Assembly: GCA_016169945.1 (NCBI GenBank)
Contig: JADLSH010000282.1
Coordinates: forward strand, 1,178,001 to 1,242,000
DNA from: Trachythela sp. YZ-2020
Taxonomy: Eukaryota > Cnidaria > Anthozoa > Malacalcyonacea > Clavulariidae
Length of the DNA: 64,000 bases
Direction: 5' to 3'
Part shown: piece by piece, positions 47,553-57,389 of the stretch
How the letters are laid out: every line of letters starts with the position of its first letter
Numbering within the stretch: position 1 is the stretch's first letter
Notes under the pieces: generated by a model
Databases searched by the model: none
What the model was told of the DNA's origin: nothing
The model's input: the letters and a program-made list of their open reading frames with translations, nothing else
Position numbers and translations under genes: made by a program

Positions 47553-47824
47553 TAGAGTCTTAAAAGTGACATCATCCTGGTCACCTTGATAACGTGCACT
47601 CCTCTCTATATAATATGGGCAATTCATTTCGGTGTCCGACGTAGGGGACTTACAAAAATATTAACAGCAAAACAGACTTAACAAAAACAACTTAACAGAC
47701 TTACAAAAATATTTCGTTTCACTTCAGCGTTTTCTTATTATCCCGTGTTCAGAAGATGGTTATCACGTCAATGAAATACCTATAAAATATAGATGCATCT
47801 TGGTAAATTTATCAGAATGTACTT
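47548..47824. repeat. Duplicated segment 2, copy B
   Basis: Counterpart of 44757-45034, flanked on both sides by LINE reverse-transcriptase fragments. Confidence 0.82.
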
Positions 47825-47857
47825 TAAAATTTGATAAGATATTAGATAAAATTTGAT

Positions 47858-48340
47858 ATGATCAACCGTTACAAACAACAGACATTGAAAGAGATATGTG
47901 TATCATCAAACCTAACGTGCAAAGCACAAGTACATCAGCAGACTGGCAAAGCTAACAAACTTCTTGGGTACATCAGAAGAAACACCTCGTTTGCATCAAG
48001 TATAAGACCACGACGAACATTATATCTTGCTTTGGTTCGTTCTCACTTTGGTTATGGTTCACAGATTTAGGCGCGCAACTAAATATATTTTAAACCTGCC
48101 CTTTTCAACAGACGTGGCCTATAATACAAGATTGCAATCCTTACACCTTCTTCCCTTATCCTACTGGCATGAATACCTAGCATGAATACCTAGACATGGT
48201 TTTCTTTTTCAAGGTCACACATGGCATGGTAGAAACGTCGGCTCTTCCTATCATTCATGCTGCACGCAGAACGACGCGATCATCATCCAGCAATTCCACC
48301 AAGTATATTATCCCTAAATGTAAAACCTCTACCTAAACTG
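47858..48340 (+). pseudogene. LINE ORF2 C-terminal fragment
   Basis: The frame 47858-48070 reads KANKLLGYIRRNTSFASSIR, then RRTLYLALVRSHFGYGSQI, the usual region after the RT core in CR1/Jockey-like elements. A stop at 48068 is followed, in other frames, by RRATKYILNLPFSTDVAY, RLQSLHLLPLSYWHEYL and FFFKVTHGMVET, the next conserved blocks. ATGAATACCTAG is present twice in tandem near 48169-48192, a short duplication that breaks the frame. No catalytic residues are present. Confidence 0.68.
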
Positions 48341-48826
48341 CATTTTACCGATAAAAATTCCTTTTTGAAATGAAATCAGTTTAAAATATAAGCGTAAAAA
48401 TGATTTCGTTCTCCTTTTAATTTAAACATTTTTCATTATATAAAATGTACGATACTTTAACCGTAAATAAATGAAAAACTATATTTATAGAACAAAAATA
48501 CACCAACACTTTTATTGTTTTAATAATATATAAACAAAACTGCCTCTATATATTTTACTTTTTTTTCTTTCATTAATCTCTTGGACTCTTCTTCTCTTTT
48601 TTGCTAAAGTTAAAGCGATAAGATCCGTCCCACAGCTCTTCCAATAAAGTCCCAAAAGCGACCTTTAATTCAGACTCACAAGTTTTTTTATAATCTCACT
48701 CACTCCACTCCTGACAATCTGCCATACTTTTGAGATCAGTGAGATGACCACCCACCAACCTTGAACCATGCGGCCGCGATTATTGATGAACTTTAAGATC
48801 TCCCATGGATTTCCTTTTTTCCGGGT
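48341..48826. other. No gene seen
   Basis: AT-rich non-coding stretch, possibly including the 3' UTR of the preceding LINE fragment. Confidence 0.4.
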
Positions 48827-48927
48827 GTGATAAATAACCGAGCGGAATTAGTACCCTCGCCCCGGGCTATCGCCCGGAACGGCGCTTCACGCCGTTGGCT
48901 CGGGGATAACGAAATGTGAATTATCAC
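48827..48927. mobile_element. 101-bp compound hairpin element
   Basis: GTGATAA (48827-48833) and TTATCAC (48921-48927) bound a GC-rich block containing CCTCGCCCCGGGC, CGGCGCTTCACGCCG and GCTCGGGG, which form nested inverted pairs. The GC content contrasts sharply with the flanks. Size and layout resemble the 105-bp stem-loops at 2416 and 54078. Confidence 0.55.
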
Positions 48928-49082
48928 CTAATAAACAACTCAACAGTTACTATACGAATGTATATTATAACAATATTAAAATCATTTCAAAGTAAAAACT
49001 TGCGTGTTCCTTTCAATTGAATTATGTGACCAACTGTTCATCTCGATAAAATAGAGGTCTGTGTCTGTGTCTTGCTGTGTCT

Positions 49083-49228
49083 TAGTAGGTAGGTAGGTAG
49101 GTAGGTAGGTAGGTAGGTAGGTAGGTAGGTAGGTAGGCAGGCAGGTAGGTAGGTGGGTAGGTAGGTGGGTAGGTGGGTGGGTAGGTGGGTGGGTAGGTGG
49201 ATAGGTAGGTAGGTAGGTAGGTGGGTAG
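49083..49228 (-). repeat. Tetranucleotide tail (TAGG)n of the SINE
   Basis: About 145 bp of GTAGG/GTGGG repeats. It adjoins the 3' end of the minus-strand SINE, so it is best read as its expanded (CCTA)n tail. Confidence 0.8.
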
Positions 49229-49560
49229 GGTGAGGTGTGCTATCCTTACTTGCAGCTGAGAGCTAAGCTGAATTGCGAAGGGCACAGCTCAACGTGACCA
49301 AGTCGAAGGCTTTCTATGGGCGCATATGGCAGCCACCTTTTGCTCGCCATCACGGAGCACAGCTACGATGGAAGGGCCAGTTAGGGGTTAAACCCAACCC
49401 ACCCTGCCAAACCCACCTGCCAAACTTTGGGAGGGAACAGAGCGGAGAAATCCCACGACTTTCGGCAGAGCGTTGACTATCATAAGTCGTCCCCAACGGG
49501 ACTTGAACCCACGATATTAGAGGTGAAAGGCGCGCGCTCAGATTGCGCCACCGAAACCCC
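49229..49560 (-). mobile_element. Full-length tRNA-derived SINE
   Basis: On the minus strand the head at 49495-49560 resembles a tRNA: an A-box-like TGGCGCAATCTGAGCG (complement of 49535-49550) and a B-box-like GGGTTCAAGTCCC (complement of 49498-49510), the internal RNA polymerase III promoter. The body at 49240-49440 is shared with the fragments at 7994-8218 and 14698-14800. The 3' tail is the tetranucleotide tract to 49083. The insertion abuts the integrase end of the gypsy element, so the gypsy 3' end is missing or displaced. Confidence 0.82.
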
Positions 49561-49569
49561 ATAAGATCT

Positions 49570-50304
49570 AGACGCCTTGCAATAATCATTGTTCCTTTTA
49601 TAGCTGTGATATGGTATGGTTTAGGATTAAAACGCGGTGTTAACTTGTTTATTTTTGGTTGTTGTACAAGAACTTGATCTCTCAATGAAGAAAGTGGTTT
49701 CACAGCAGACCGACGATTAGCATAATAGACTTTTTTTACTTTCGCACATATCATGGTCATAGCTTCTGTGTTGTTCATTCTCATCATATCCATTTTGTAA
49801 AGATTCGGGGGAGTCTTGTTTGGTACGAATAACTCGTCAAAGAGAGCCGAGTAAGGCTTGTAGCTTGCAGTGAGGTGTTGAACGATATTTCATTAGGAAT
49901 TATTGTAATTCTTGTTTTCAATTCTTGTCTTGCTGTTGCATGTTGCAGTTTGCATACATTTAATTTTTTCATATTCAGCATTGGCTGTGGCTCAGCATTG
50001 ATAGGAGGCCACGTTACAAACAACAAACAAAAAAAAAAAGATTGTTAGCTAGACATTAGTAGTACGAACAACTTCAACCTCAGGAAATCGAGTACGGCCA
50101 CCAATCATTACAAGCAATAGTTCTCCTGTAGGAAATGGTCCCAACAAATCGACATAAACAGTGCCAAGCATTCGTGGGAATTGGCATAGTTTCCAATGGA
50201 GCTGGTTTTGTTGGTTGTCCAACTGACTGGCAAGCAAGGCATTGTTTCACCGCGTTGTCGACCATAGCATCAATCCCTGGAAACCACACTTTCTCACGTA
50301 TCAA
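49570..50304 (-). pseudogene. Gypsy integrase remnant
   Basis: The part nearest the RNase H keeps REKVWFPGIDAMVDNAV and the CLAC pair of the zinc-binding HHCC domain, but the segment that should carry the two His residues is deleted just upstream (near 50320). The first catalytic Asp lies in YVDLLGPFPTGE after a one-base frame change near 50150. The central core with the second Asp is gone: sequence jumps from RFPEVEVVRTTNV to WPPINAEPQPMLN, and the downstream LMKYRSTPH block is in another frame. The C-terminal region (RDQVLVQQPKINKLTPRFNP, ITAIKGTMI) is well preserved. Integrase inserts the cDNA; this one is inactive. Confidence 0.8.
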
Positions 50305-50553
50305 TTTCTTCGTCTTCTATACTAACGACCTGTTCACGCAGTTGCTTGGGGATAACAAGTCGGCTTCCTCTGATAATAAGGTCAACTTCCGGAGTAAGTG
50401 ACAATTCATTTTGAACTTTCTTGTATGCCCGCAGTTCGTCAATGTCAGCGGTTTCATCAGTTGTAAAGGAGTTCCAGGTATATTGTTGAATAATCTCAAT
50501 AAGTTTCTGCTGTGCTGGATCTTCTCGGACAGCTTTGCGAAGAGTTTCAATGT

Positions 50554-51720
50554 TCATAGTGATTGGAACAGCATTCTGTGATCATCAGATAAATTTTGTT
50601 GACTGTTGTTGTATTGTGCCACTGGATGTCTGGATAAATAATCAGATGGATTTGTTGGTCCAGGGCGATATTTAACTTGAAAGGTATAATCTTGTAGCCG
50701 TAAAGACCATCTTTCGAGTCTTGCAGATGGGCGCGATTTAGGGTTTTGATAAATCAGTTCCCATGGTTTATGATCTGTAATTAACATAAATTCATGTCCG
50801 TATAAGTAAAGGTGGAAATGTTCAATACCATATACAATCGCAAGAGCTTCACGTTCAATTTGAGAATATCGACTCTCCGTATCAGTCAGTGATCGACTCA
50901 CATAGGCAATTACATTTGTGTCGTCTTTGCCTGGCGTCGTTTGTGTTAAAATGGCGCCCAGGCCAAACGGAGAGGCATCAACATGCAACTCTGTATGTTT
51001 CGAGTAATCAAAGTATGCCATAACTGTATCCGTAGTAAGCAAATCTTTGAGAGTTTCAAATGCTTGTTGTTCGCGTGAAGTCCAAATCCATTTCACATCT
51101 TTTTGCGTCAATACACGAAGGGGGGCTGAGGTTGATGCTAGATTGGGGATAAAACGTCCACAGTATTGAATCATTCCTAAATATGAACGTATCTCTGATG
51201 CATTCTTGGGTACTGGGGCATCTTTCACAGCTTGTACCTTGCTTGAACTAGGGGAAATTCCCTGATTAGAAAAGACAACCAAATTGTTTTTGGTCAAATT
51301 CACACTTGCTAAATCCGAATCTCAAATTACGCTCTTTGACAGTTTGTAAAACATTCTTTAAGGCTTGATCATGTTCGCTCTGAATTGCTCCAAAAACAAT
51401 GATGTCTTCGCTGATAGTTCGACATCCAGCACTAGCGCTGTTAGTTCCGAAGTTTAAACGTTTGTATTGAAAGAGTCCCTTATGTGTAGTGAAAGTTGTT
51501 ATGTATCGGGACTCTTCGTCAAGCTCTAATTGACGATGCGCAGAGGTTAAATCCAATTTGCTGAAATATCGAGCTCCATTTAGGTCATTGATTAGATCGT
51601 CAATGGTTGGCTGAGGATGTCGTTCTCGTTGAATTGCATTGTTTGGTTGGCGCATATCCACGCAAAGTCGAATTTTCTCTGGGTTCTTTGGTTTCGGGAA
51701 AGCAACAACAGGGCTAACCC
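50554..51720 (-). pseudogene. Gypsy reverse transcriptase and RNase H
   Basis: RT begins near 51720 with a decayed fingers region, then MRQPN, FSKLDLTSAHRQLELD and FQYKRLNFGTNSAS. A deletion of roughly 13-15 codons follows before ISEDIIVFG, where the usual catalytic Asp-Asp reads Glu-Asp. A one-base change near 51290, beside a T4 run, shifts to the frame 50554-51303 with RSYLGMIQYCGRFIPNLAS. RNase H shows its acidic residues: D in ELHVDASPFG, E in QIEREALAIVYG, D in LITDHKPWEL and the late D in PTNPSDYLSRHP. It is followed by the linker to integrase (50294-50550). Confidence 0.85.
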
Positions 51721-51924
51721 AATTGAAGGTTGTGCAGGCTCTATTATGTCTTGTTGTTGTAGATGATGCAATTCATTTTCAACTTTCTCTCGAATAGCAA
51801 ATGGGATTCTTGTAGTCGGTTATACGACAGGTGTCACGTCTTTGTTGATGTGGAGGTGAACTTTAACATCCGTTTGTTTTCCTATGCCATGGAAGACCTC
51901 ATCATATTTGGTATGACAGGTTTT

Positions 51925-52181
51925 AACCGTGGTGATATCTTTTCTTCAGCAGCAAGGTAGCAGGTTTCTCAGCAGGCTTTGAATGAATCTTGTTAACATT
52001 GATCGTAATAAAGTTTAAGTCAATAGATGTTTGTCCACTGAGAAGACATCCAGTTGCTTTTCGTATAACAATAAACTTGGCACTGGTAAATCTTTTCTTG
52101 GACTCTAATACACACTCGAACTGTCCTAATACAGGTAACGGAGTTGTACTACCAAATGCGAATAGACGTTTCTTCGATTTC
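51925..52181 (-). pseudogene. Gypsy protease, C-terminal half
   Basis: The frame reads KKRLFAFGSTTPLPVLGQFE, then KRFTSAKFIVIRKATGCLLS and TSIDLNFITINVN, the flap and C-terminal part of a retropepsin followed by the linker to RT. It is cut exactly at the TTAA (52182-52185) by the inserted DNA transposon; the other half is at 56102-56207 in the same frame. Confidence 0.8.
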
Positions 52182-53050
52182 TTAAAGGACATTGGCAACG
52201 AAAATTTTTATTGGCTTATTTAATCTTACTGGACCACCTAACTATGAGAATGTTACTATTTTTTCTGTAACATTTTTGTTTGCGAGTAAAGTGCAAGTAA
52301 AATGTGATAAATTTGCTCATCGGCCGCCATCTTGGATCAAATTCTCAAAAAATTATCTTTGGGGTCAATGACCTTTGTGACGTCATTAGATGGGTTCGCT
52401 TCAAAACAACATAGGGATCTATATTGCGTGAAGGTTTTGGTAACTAAAAATATGTGTTTTTGCGCGTTATAATGAACAAAAATTCTCACAACCAGGCAGG
52501 AGAACTAAGGAAATGCTACACTATCGGGTAAAGCCATATTAAGCGTGTAAGAAGGAAAGGAATGGCGAATTTTACAACTTGCGTGGTTTAATTGTGTCAC
52601 GCGTTTGTGAATGATTGGGGTATTATTGAAGCTATACTATAGTATTTTGTGTCAATTGAAATTTAACGAGAAAGGTAAATGGTCATACACTCTGGAAAAG
52701 GTTTCAGGAACCATCTGTTGTTGTAGGATACATTCTTTAAACGAAGACACGAGAAGAGGTGTTTGAAATGTTACATTATAAACTCGAGACACCGAGAAAG
52801 GTTGAACGAATTGTCAACCAGCGATTTTGAGCACCTTGACCTAATATCTGGAGCTAAACTAAAGCCTTGAATGTTACTGAGAAATAAATCTGGTGCAGAA
52901 TTATTGATTGCAAGTAATATTCTTTTGAAAACAATCTATATTCAAGTTCTAATGATTATTAAAGAATAGTTATTCACGCGATTCATATGATTATGAAGTT
53001 TTGAGCTTCTATTGTTTTGACGGGAAATATGAAGCTGTCAATATAGTACA

Positions 53051-54181
53051 TTAGTATAAATTTTGCATACGAAATGAGCTTTCCTGCGTTCTGATTGGTT
53101 ACTGCACTAGTAAATCTGAGGCATTATTTACTAGCCTGCTAGTAAATAATGCTTTCCAAAAGAATGGCCTGGCAAAGTTGTTTTAAACCTTTTTAAACGA
53201 TGAAAAAAACTCCCAAAAGAAGAACAAAAGTTTAGTGTTTTTCTGTAAAAGGTAGGACGCCTTTAAATATTTTGTATCAAACTTTTTTTGACAATTTATT
53301 TCACTCTAAAAACTCCGAAACGTTCGTGATACGCCTCAAACTTTGTCCGTTTTGTTTCAAGTTTCCTAGCAAAAAAATATACTTTAAGGCTGGCAAAACC
53401 TGGCTGTTAATAATATTTTTAAATCATTTTACTTTGTATATATATATTTGTATCTATCCGAGACTCTCTATGTTACCCATATTCACTTTTAAATGTTTTG
53501 TTTTTGTCGTGCTTTATCAATATATTTATAATTATGTTTTCGGAACTCGCATGTGAGATTTGTATACTAGCTATAATATCATCAGTTTTTCGGTTGAATT
53601 TTCGTATTTTCCCCAGTTTTTTCAGGACAGAATAACCAGAATCTCAACAATATATTTTAAATGTCAATTCACCGCTACAATTTTATCTTCCATACCTATA
53701 GGCATTGATCTATTCTTTGCAAAGTGTGTTTTTATGCTCTGTTTTGCTGAGGCTGAAAATAAACAACTTGTCGTTTGGAAAAATTTTCGCAAAACAAAGT
53801 TCGTAAGTTGAGTACAGCATTTCTCCACATTTTCAACTACAAACGTAGCCAGTCAGCCTGTCCTTGTGTATTATATTCTAAACAGAGATTTGGTAAGATA
53901 AAAAACTTTGTTCTGTTCTCGAAAAAGGAAACTATTTTTGAAAGTGCGTGCGAACAAGAAAAACTGCAACACTATAAAATAAAGCAATTGTAAACCGGCT
54001 GAACATAACTTAATTTCTTAATTTTTAAACTGATATTTAAAGCTGTTGTTTAATTTCACATGCAAAATTTATACTAAAACAATTATTCGCCTCAGGCTCA
54101 GTGATTATGGTGAATATTCACCTCGACTTCGTCTCGGTGAATATTCACCGATAATCACTTCGCCTTCGGCGAATAATTGTT
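53051..54181. mobile_element. Terminal-hairpin element, copy 2
   Basis: TTAGTATAAATTTTGCATA (53051) and TGCAAAATTTATACTAA (ending 54077) are inverted ends. Inside the left end are CCTGCGTTCTGATTGG and a perfect 14-bp palindrome arm pair GCATTATTTACTAG/CTAGTAAATAATGC. Outside the right end is a 104-bp stem-loop, 54078-54181, with outer arms AACAATTATTCGCC/GGCGAATAATTGTT and inner GGTGAATATTCACC twice. Part order matches 2217-2520. The AT-rich interior has only weak open frames. Confidence 0.65.
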
Positions 54182-55157
54182 AATTATTTAATATATCTAG
54201 CTAGTTTATAGAAAAAAGCCAGACTATAGCTGTTCCCTGGCTTAAATTCAGTTTTATATGTGTGGCTAAATAGTTTGGTGAATTATACATGATGAAGCTG
54301 GTAAAAATATCGCCGAAAATGTAGCGATTCCCATTACAGTAAATATAGTTATTAATTGCGTCAACACACAATATCAATTATAGAAGTGAGAACCCTAATA
54401 TTTTTAGATCTTTTAGTTCTTTTGTTATACTCTTTTTTACGAAAAATCAAGACGCGCATATGGGTAGGGAATAACTGATCATTAAAATAGAAATTAATAA
54501 TTTAATGCTTTGCCGCACTGAAGACTTGCTATTAACTGACATACCGGTATTCTCTTCGCTTTTCAAAATGACTGTAGTTGTATTAACCTTGTTTGTTTTA
54601 TACTTTTATTTCAATAATCATGGGTAACTTAAATTTGCACTATGTCAATACAAGCGATGAAGCGATATACTCTACAACAATCAATAATATACCTTGAATG
54701 CGAATACAGCATGCTATTTGTAGTTTGTACTACACAGTCCAACTGCATTGAAAGTATAAAAGGAGTAGTTCAAATCTCAATGATGAACTATCCAAATTTG
54801 TAGGCCTTTATTCTTGTGTATTTTGAATGTATATATAATTGCGCCAGCTATTTAGGTTTAATAGTTAGCATTAGTATAGACTACATTTATTTATTAAGCT
54901 TTGCCGTCTAACAATACATAAACAGTTATTAACACAAGACTACATTGTGACAATTTTATTTACTGTTGTATTTTCAATAATAATTGCATGGAACTGGTAA
55001 CTGAACGTGCTGATAGAGATTTGATTGTTTTCAATTTGAGCAATTTTTATGCATTTACCAGCGAGACAATTCAGGGGATATAGACAATAATAGCATAACA
55101 TTGCATAAGGATTTCCTATGCGATATTCGAATTTATGCGTCTATTTCACACGGAATT
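54182..55157. other. Interior of the TTAA element, no gene
   Basis: AT-rich sequence with no recognised transposase fragment. Confidence 0.4.
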
Positions 55158-55791
55158 GGAAGAAATAGTATCAAAAGTAGTGGTACAAACATGTCAGCAC
55201 GTCGTGTTCGTTGGATCTGTTGACTGGTTGGCGTCTGTCCGTACTAACTTTATAGCGGAATTGAGCTGGCATATTTCTTGGACCATGGGAGGAATAATAC
55301 CACAACTGTCATGCTTGCTCTGCATCAGTGAGTTCTGATTGTAGATATAAAACCACGTCGTTATTCGCCATGCTGCCCGTCGTTCGCATTTTAAAATCTT
55401 GTTGGGTCTTGTTCTTGTGCCGAAGGAGATCTCGCATCGACATATTTAGCATTCGAATCGCCTAAGTTCTCGCACCGTCCATAACACCGTCCAAAGCACT
55501 TCGCATATTATGTAAATTTTTATTCTTGCAGAATTTCGTGTTTATTCAGTTGAACGGAATTTAGGCCAAAAGGTCTTAAGAACTCAGATTTGCAGCAACA
55601 AAAGGGTGGCTGTATGTTGGCAACCTAAGTCAGTACCCCAATATTTCACCAAATGTCCACCACTGTATATTAACCTACTTGATTCTATTGGTATATGCAG
55701 TTAAGTCAAAGGCTAAGCTTGTTGTCAAAGTTACTAAAAGATATCATGGAACTCGGAAGAAATAGTATCAAAAGTAGTGGTACAAACATGT
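55158..55791. repeat. 37-bp exact direct repeat inside the TTAA element
   Basis: GGAAGAAATAGTATCAAAAG through ACAAACATGT occurs at 55158-55194 and again at 55755-55791 without mismatch. The sequence between is non-coding apart from a short 67-codon open frame ending at 55338 that I cannot assign. Confidence 0.75.
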
Positions 55792-56101
55792 TACACAGTT
55801 AAAACCATTCTGCCGTCTATTTTGCCGCAAAGTTTACCGCGTGTGGTAATACACTATAGAGTTTATATTAGAGAAATTGTGTCAACCCATCTAATGACGT
55901 CATTTATAAATTAGCATACGCATATTCATGCATAAATTAGCATACGCCGATTTTTTCAAAATGGCGGACGACTGTTGAACTTTGTCACAAATTTTCTCAA
56001 CAATTAAATGCGATGGACAAGGGAAACTATGAAATTAAGTATTCCGTAGGCATGCTCTATCAATATAAGGAATAAAAATTTTCGTTGCCAATGTCCTTTA
56101 A

Positions 56102-57176
56102 GGCATATACTCGGATTTTGCTGTTTAATTGTCATGAAAGTGTTTTCATCGATAATGTTAGCTGATGATCCACTATCAATTTGAAAACGGACATGAGAAT
56201 TTCCCAACTTTAGTTTGGTGTGAAAAGAGCGTTGTTGATTTTAGCAGGTTCGTTGTGCAAAGTGTAAACAAAGTGATCATCGCTGTCGCCGCTGTCTGTA
56301 GTTTCTTCGCTATTTATACTCTCAGGTTGGGGTGAAATTGCTACTGCATGGGCAGAATCTTCGTTGTTTTTCTTTTCTCTAGACCGGCACACACGAGCAA
56401 AATTATTGTATTTGAAGCAGTTGTTGCACAGTTGTCCTTCGGCGGGACACTTGCTTCCAACACTGTGAGGCCATGCATATCCACAACGAAAACGTTGTTT
56501 CGAAGCTTGGAGATCCGCCGTGAGAATATTAGGTTTTGTCCATTGTCTGGCAGGTGACTTTGAATATTTCGATTTTCTAAACTGAACTTTGTTGATATCA
56601 TCCTCAACATTGCTAGGCAGAATAGGTGAATGTTGGGTTTTCGCTTCGATACCTCTGGCTTGTTTTTCAGTTTCATGAAGTGTTCGCACGTAGTCCAACA
56701 AGGCAGTTAACGTAAGGGTCGGCGTACGAAAAGAATAACGACGTAACGTCTTATTTGTTGTTCCTAATTCGATCTGAGCTTTGATTTCCTTCTCTTTGTT
56801 CTCCCCGAACTCGCAGTACTTCGAGGCCATCTGTAAACGTGTGTGGAATTCGTCGACTGTCTCTTGTAGTTCTTGCTTCAGATTTCGAAATTTGAATATC
56901 TCAAATGAAACATTTTTTCGGCGTAAAATATCGTGTGAGAGATTCACAAGCTTTCTTGAAATCAGCATCTTCTCCTTTCTCCGGAAGGGTATCAAACAGA
57001 TCATTAACTTCTGCTCCAATGTAATGTAAAAGCAGTGCTCGTTTACGACTTTCGTCTGTCATCTTCATGGCGGTCATCAGGTTTTTAAACCGTTTCAAAT
57101 ATTTCTCCCAACTGGCAGCTAAATTCGTTTGATCACGTAAGTCAAACTCGGGAAACGTTGGAAGTCCGGCAGCCAT
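56102..57176 (-). pseudogene. Gypsy gag and protease N-terminal half
   Basis: Gag starts at ATG 57174-57176 (MAAGLPTFPEFDLRD) and runs through the capsid-like region (SWEKYLKRFKNLMTAMKM, LLLHYIGAEVNDLFDTL). A one-base change in an A6/T6 run near 56912 shifts it into the frame with QELQETVDEFHTRLQMASKY. The nucleocapsid zinc knuckle reads CNNCFKYNNFARVC, where the usual His is Asn. A second single-base change in a T4 run near 56225 separates gag from protease, whose active site appears as FQIDSGSSANIID (DSG type). The protease is interrupted at 56098-56101 by the DNA transposon. Gag forms particles and protease matures them; this copy is disabled. Confidence 0.82.
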
Positions 57177-57219
57177 TATTTCGTACACAAAACTAATCAA
57201 AAGAGCTTAAATTACTTCG

Positions 57220-57386
57220 CCATTCTCGTCGCCATCATAATACCTCGTGGCTTAGTCGCCATTTTATTCCCTATCCCTTTTACTCTATCACGTGACATGC
57301 ATGTTCATTGTCCAATGTCAATGAATACATTATACTATGGGCGATACCCATGGTGTATCATCATTCTCGGGCACCTTTATATAACA
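57220..57386 (-). repeat. Probable gypsy 5' LTR and primer-binding site
   Basis: Just before gag (minus strand) lies TGGCGACGAGAATGG (complement of 57220-57234), resembling gypsy primer-binding sequences. Upstream a short LTR would begin TGTTATATAAAGGTG (complement ending 57386) and end near 57236; its terminal dinucleotide is not the canonical CA. No second LTR is present in the window to confirm the limits. Confidence 0.45.
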
Positions 57387-57389
57387 TCT

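Larger units (their letters stand above)
52186..56097. mobile_element. 3.9-kb TTAA-flanked DNA transposon (Kolobok-like), non-autonomous
   Basis: The ends AGGACATTGGCAACGAAAAT... (52186) and its complement ending ATGTCCT (56097) form a near-perfect TIR of about 27 bp, flanked by TTAA at 52182-52185 and 56098-56101. Further in, TGACGTCATTAGATGGGTT (52378) and AACCCATCTAATGACGTCA (55886) are also inverted, and so are CCGCCAT blocks, giving subterminal symmetry over about 200 bp. TTAA duplications occur in Kolobok and piggyBac; TTAAAGG ends recall Kolobok/T2. No transposase was recognised. It carries a hairpin element (53051-54181). Confidence 0.85.
49565..57386 (-). mobile_element. Ty3/gypsy LTR retrotransposon, interrupted and decayed
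   Basis: Read on the minus strand the order is 5' LTR (about 57236-57386), primer-binding-like site, gag (57176-56210), protease (56207-56102 and 52181-51925), RT and RNase H (about 51720-50554) and integrase (50304-49570). A TTAA-flanked DNA transposon (52186-56097) splits the protease; without it the protease frame is continuous. There are internal deletions in RT and integrase and single-base frame changes, and no 3' LTR is found beside the SINE. No envelope gene is seen. Confidence 0.85.

Noticed and set aside
49495..49560. Free-standing tRNA gene
   Set aside because: The tRNA-like part is fused to a repeated body and simple-repeat tail found elsewhere in the window, so it is a SINE head.
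53272..53993. Three plus-strand open frames in the hairpin element
   Set aside because: Phe/Lys/Ile-rich AT-driven frames without motifs; not conserved in the shorter related element at 2217-2520.
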